Assembly: GCA_036770645.1 (NCBI GenBank) | Contig: DAIPIU010000071.1 | Coordinates: 1 to 14,545 of the forward strand | Reading direction: 5' to 3' | Origin: Rubrimonas sp036770645 | GTDB taxonomy: Bacteria; Pseudomonadota; Alphaproteobacteria; Rhodobacterales; Rhodobacteraceae | Length of the DNA: 14,545 bases | In this document: in pieces, positions 13,615-14,545 of the stretch | Position numbering within the stretch: position 1 is the stretch's first letter | Layout: each line of letters starts with the position of its first letter | Notes under the pieces: generated by a model | The model's input: only the letters and a program-made list of their open reading frames with translations | What the model was told of the DNA's origin: nothing | Databases searched by the model: none | Made by a program: the position numbers and the translations under genes

Positions 13615-14545
13615 ATGACCGCATCCGAGCCCGTCCTTCGCCCCGACCGCCTGCCCGAGGACGCGACGGACCGCGCGCTGCGGCCCGACACCTTCGCGGC
13701 CTTCGTGGGGCAGGAGGAGGCGAAGGCCAACCTGCGGGTGTTCGTGGGCGCGGCGCGCAAGCGGGCGCAGGCGTTGGATCACGTGCTGCTGCACGGGCCG
13801 CCGGGGCTGGGCAAGACCACGCTGGCGCAGATCGTGGCGCGGGAGCTTGGGGTGGGGTTCCGCATGACCTCCGGCCCGGTGATCGCGCGGGCGGGGGATC
13901 TGGCGGCGATCCTGACCAACCTCGAACCCCGCGACGTGCTGTTCATCGACGAGATCCATCGGCTGAACCCGGCGGTGGAGGAGATCCTCTATCCCGCGCT
14001 CGAGGATTTCGCGCTGGACCTGGTGATCGGCGAGGGGCCGGGCGCGCGGTCGGTGCGCATCGACCTGCAGCCCTTCACGCTGATCGGGGCCACCACGCGG
14101 CTGGGGCTGCTGACCACGCCGCTGCGCGACCGCTTCGGCATCCCGACACGGCTGGATTTCTACGACGTGCCGGAGCTGGTGCGGATCGTGGCGCGCGCCG
14201 CCGGGCTGATGGGCGCGCCGGCCGATGCGGAGGGCGCGCAGGAGATCGCGCGCCGCGCCCGCGGCACGCCGCGGGTGGCGGGGCGGCTGCTGCGCCGGGT
14301 GGCGGATTTCGCGCTGATGGAGGGCGACGGGCGCGTGACCCGGGCGCTGGCCGACCGGGCGCTGACGCGGCTGGGGGTGGACCATGCCGGGCTGGACGGG
14401 GCCGACCGGCGTTACCTGAGCCTGATCGCGGAGGCCTATGAGGGCGGGCCGGTCGGCGTCGAGACCATCGCCGCGGCGCTGTCGGAGGCCCGCGACGCGG
14501 TGGAGGAGGTGATCGAGCCCTTCCTGCTGCAGCAGGGCTTCATCC
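13615..14545 (+). CDS. ruvB: Holliday junction branch migration ATPase RuvB (cut by the window edge)
   Basis: 310 residues are visible and the gene runs off the right edge; the full family length is about 335-345. RuvB is the hexameric AAA+ motor that drives branch migration on RuvA-bound junctions. Motifs: FVGQEEAKANL (30-40), GPPGLGKTTL (61-70, Walker A), LFIDEIHRLNP (109-119, Walker B Asp112-Glu113), LIGATTRLGLL (156-166, sensor 1), PLRDRFG (169-175, arginine finger region) and RGTPRVAGRLLRRV (216-229, sensor 2). The winged-helix DNA-binding C-terminal domain has begun (LIAEAYEGGPVGVETIAAAL, 270-289). The ATG at 13615 has GAGG at 13603-13606 with an 8-base spacer, and the start MTASEPVLRPDRLPEDATDRALRP is typical of alphaproteobacteria. 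No frameshift is seen. Confidence 0.97.
   Translation, partial: MTASEPVLRPDRLPEDATDRALRPDTFAAFVGQEEAKANLRVFVGAARKRAQALDHVLLHGPPGLGKTTLAQIVARELGVGFRMTSGPVIARAGDLAAILTNLEPRDVLFIDEIHRLNPAVEEILYPALEDFALDLVIGEGPGARSVRIDLQPFTLIGATTRLGLLTTPLRDRFGIPTRLDFYDVPELVRIVARAAGLMGAPADAEGAQEIARRARGTPRVAGRLLRRVADFALMEGDGRVTRALADRALTRLGVDHAGLDGADRRYLSLIAEAYEGGPVGVETIAAALSEARDAVEEVIEPFLLQQGFI

Noticed and set aside
1..14545. CRISPR arrays, insertion sequences, prophage genes, tRNA or rRNA genes, toxin-antitoxin or defence modules
   Set aside because: I looked on both strands for regular spaced repeats, transposase or integrase motifs and tRNA-like cloverleaf ends and saw none. Gene content and composition are uniform, without signs of an inserted island.

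Overview
The window is very GC-rich DNA (well above 70% G+C by eye) from an alphaproteobacterium, most likely of the Rhodobacterales / Rhodobacteraceae type. The grounds are the gene content (the block HDAC-like hydrolase, xseB, ispA, dxs; the block ruvC, ruvA, ruvB; two DUF1127 proteins), the sequence character of PrmA and IspA, and a GTTC-N7-GTTC LexA box, the form used by alphaproteobacteria. It is densely coding: 16 protein genes, two of them cut by the window edges, with no stretch over 300 bp lacking a gene. I see no rRNA, tRNA, CRISPR, insertion sequence, prophage or integration signature.

Left block, minus strand (1-4847). Reading in the direction of transcription: a secreted SBP_bac_3 solute-binding protein, an amidase-signature hydrolase, an 89 bp gap, a histone-deacetylase-like hydrolase, xseB (exonuclease VII small subunit), ispA (farnesyl diphosphate synthase type) and the 5' end of dxs. 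Several junctions are 4-base ATGA overlaps, so translation is coupled. dxs and ispA supply and elongate the isoprenoid precursors used for quinones, carotenoids and hopanoids.

Middle block (4848-7254). Divergent from the solute-binding protein is a secreted 5'-nucleotidase / metallophosphatase with a C-terminal LysM domain. A short DUF1127 gene follows. It ends at a strong GC hairpin that separates it from the convergent minus-strand genes.

Repair and stress block (7255-14545). A PcrA/UvrD-type helicase and a small exported protein of unknown function form a minus-strand pair. Divergent from them is msrA (methionine sulfoxide reductase A), then prmA (ribosomal protein L11 methyltransferase). 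A second DUF1127 gene converges on prmA and overlaps its 3' end. The Holliday-junction genes ruvC, ruvA and ruvB (cut by the right edge) follow. A perfect LexA-type box lies at the uvrD promoter and a one-mismatch version lies upstream of ruvC, so both loci look like members of one SOS regulon.

No clearly new multi-gene system is visible; most of the window is conserved chromosome. The points most worth a second look are the SOS box and possible leaderless start of the helicase gene, the coupled solute-binding protein and amidase pair without a permease, the helicase-coupled small exported protein, the LysM-tailed nucleotidase, and a hairpin that may cover the ruvB ribosome binding site.
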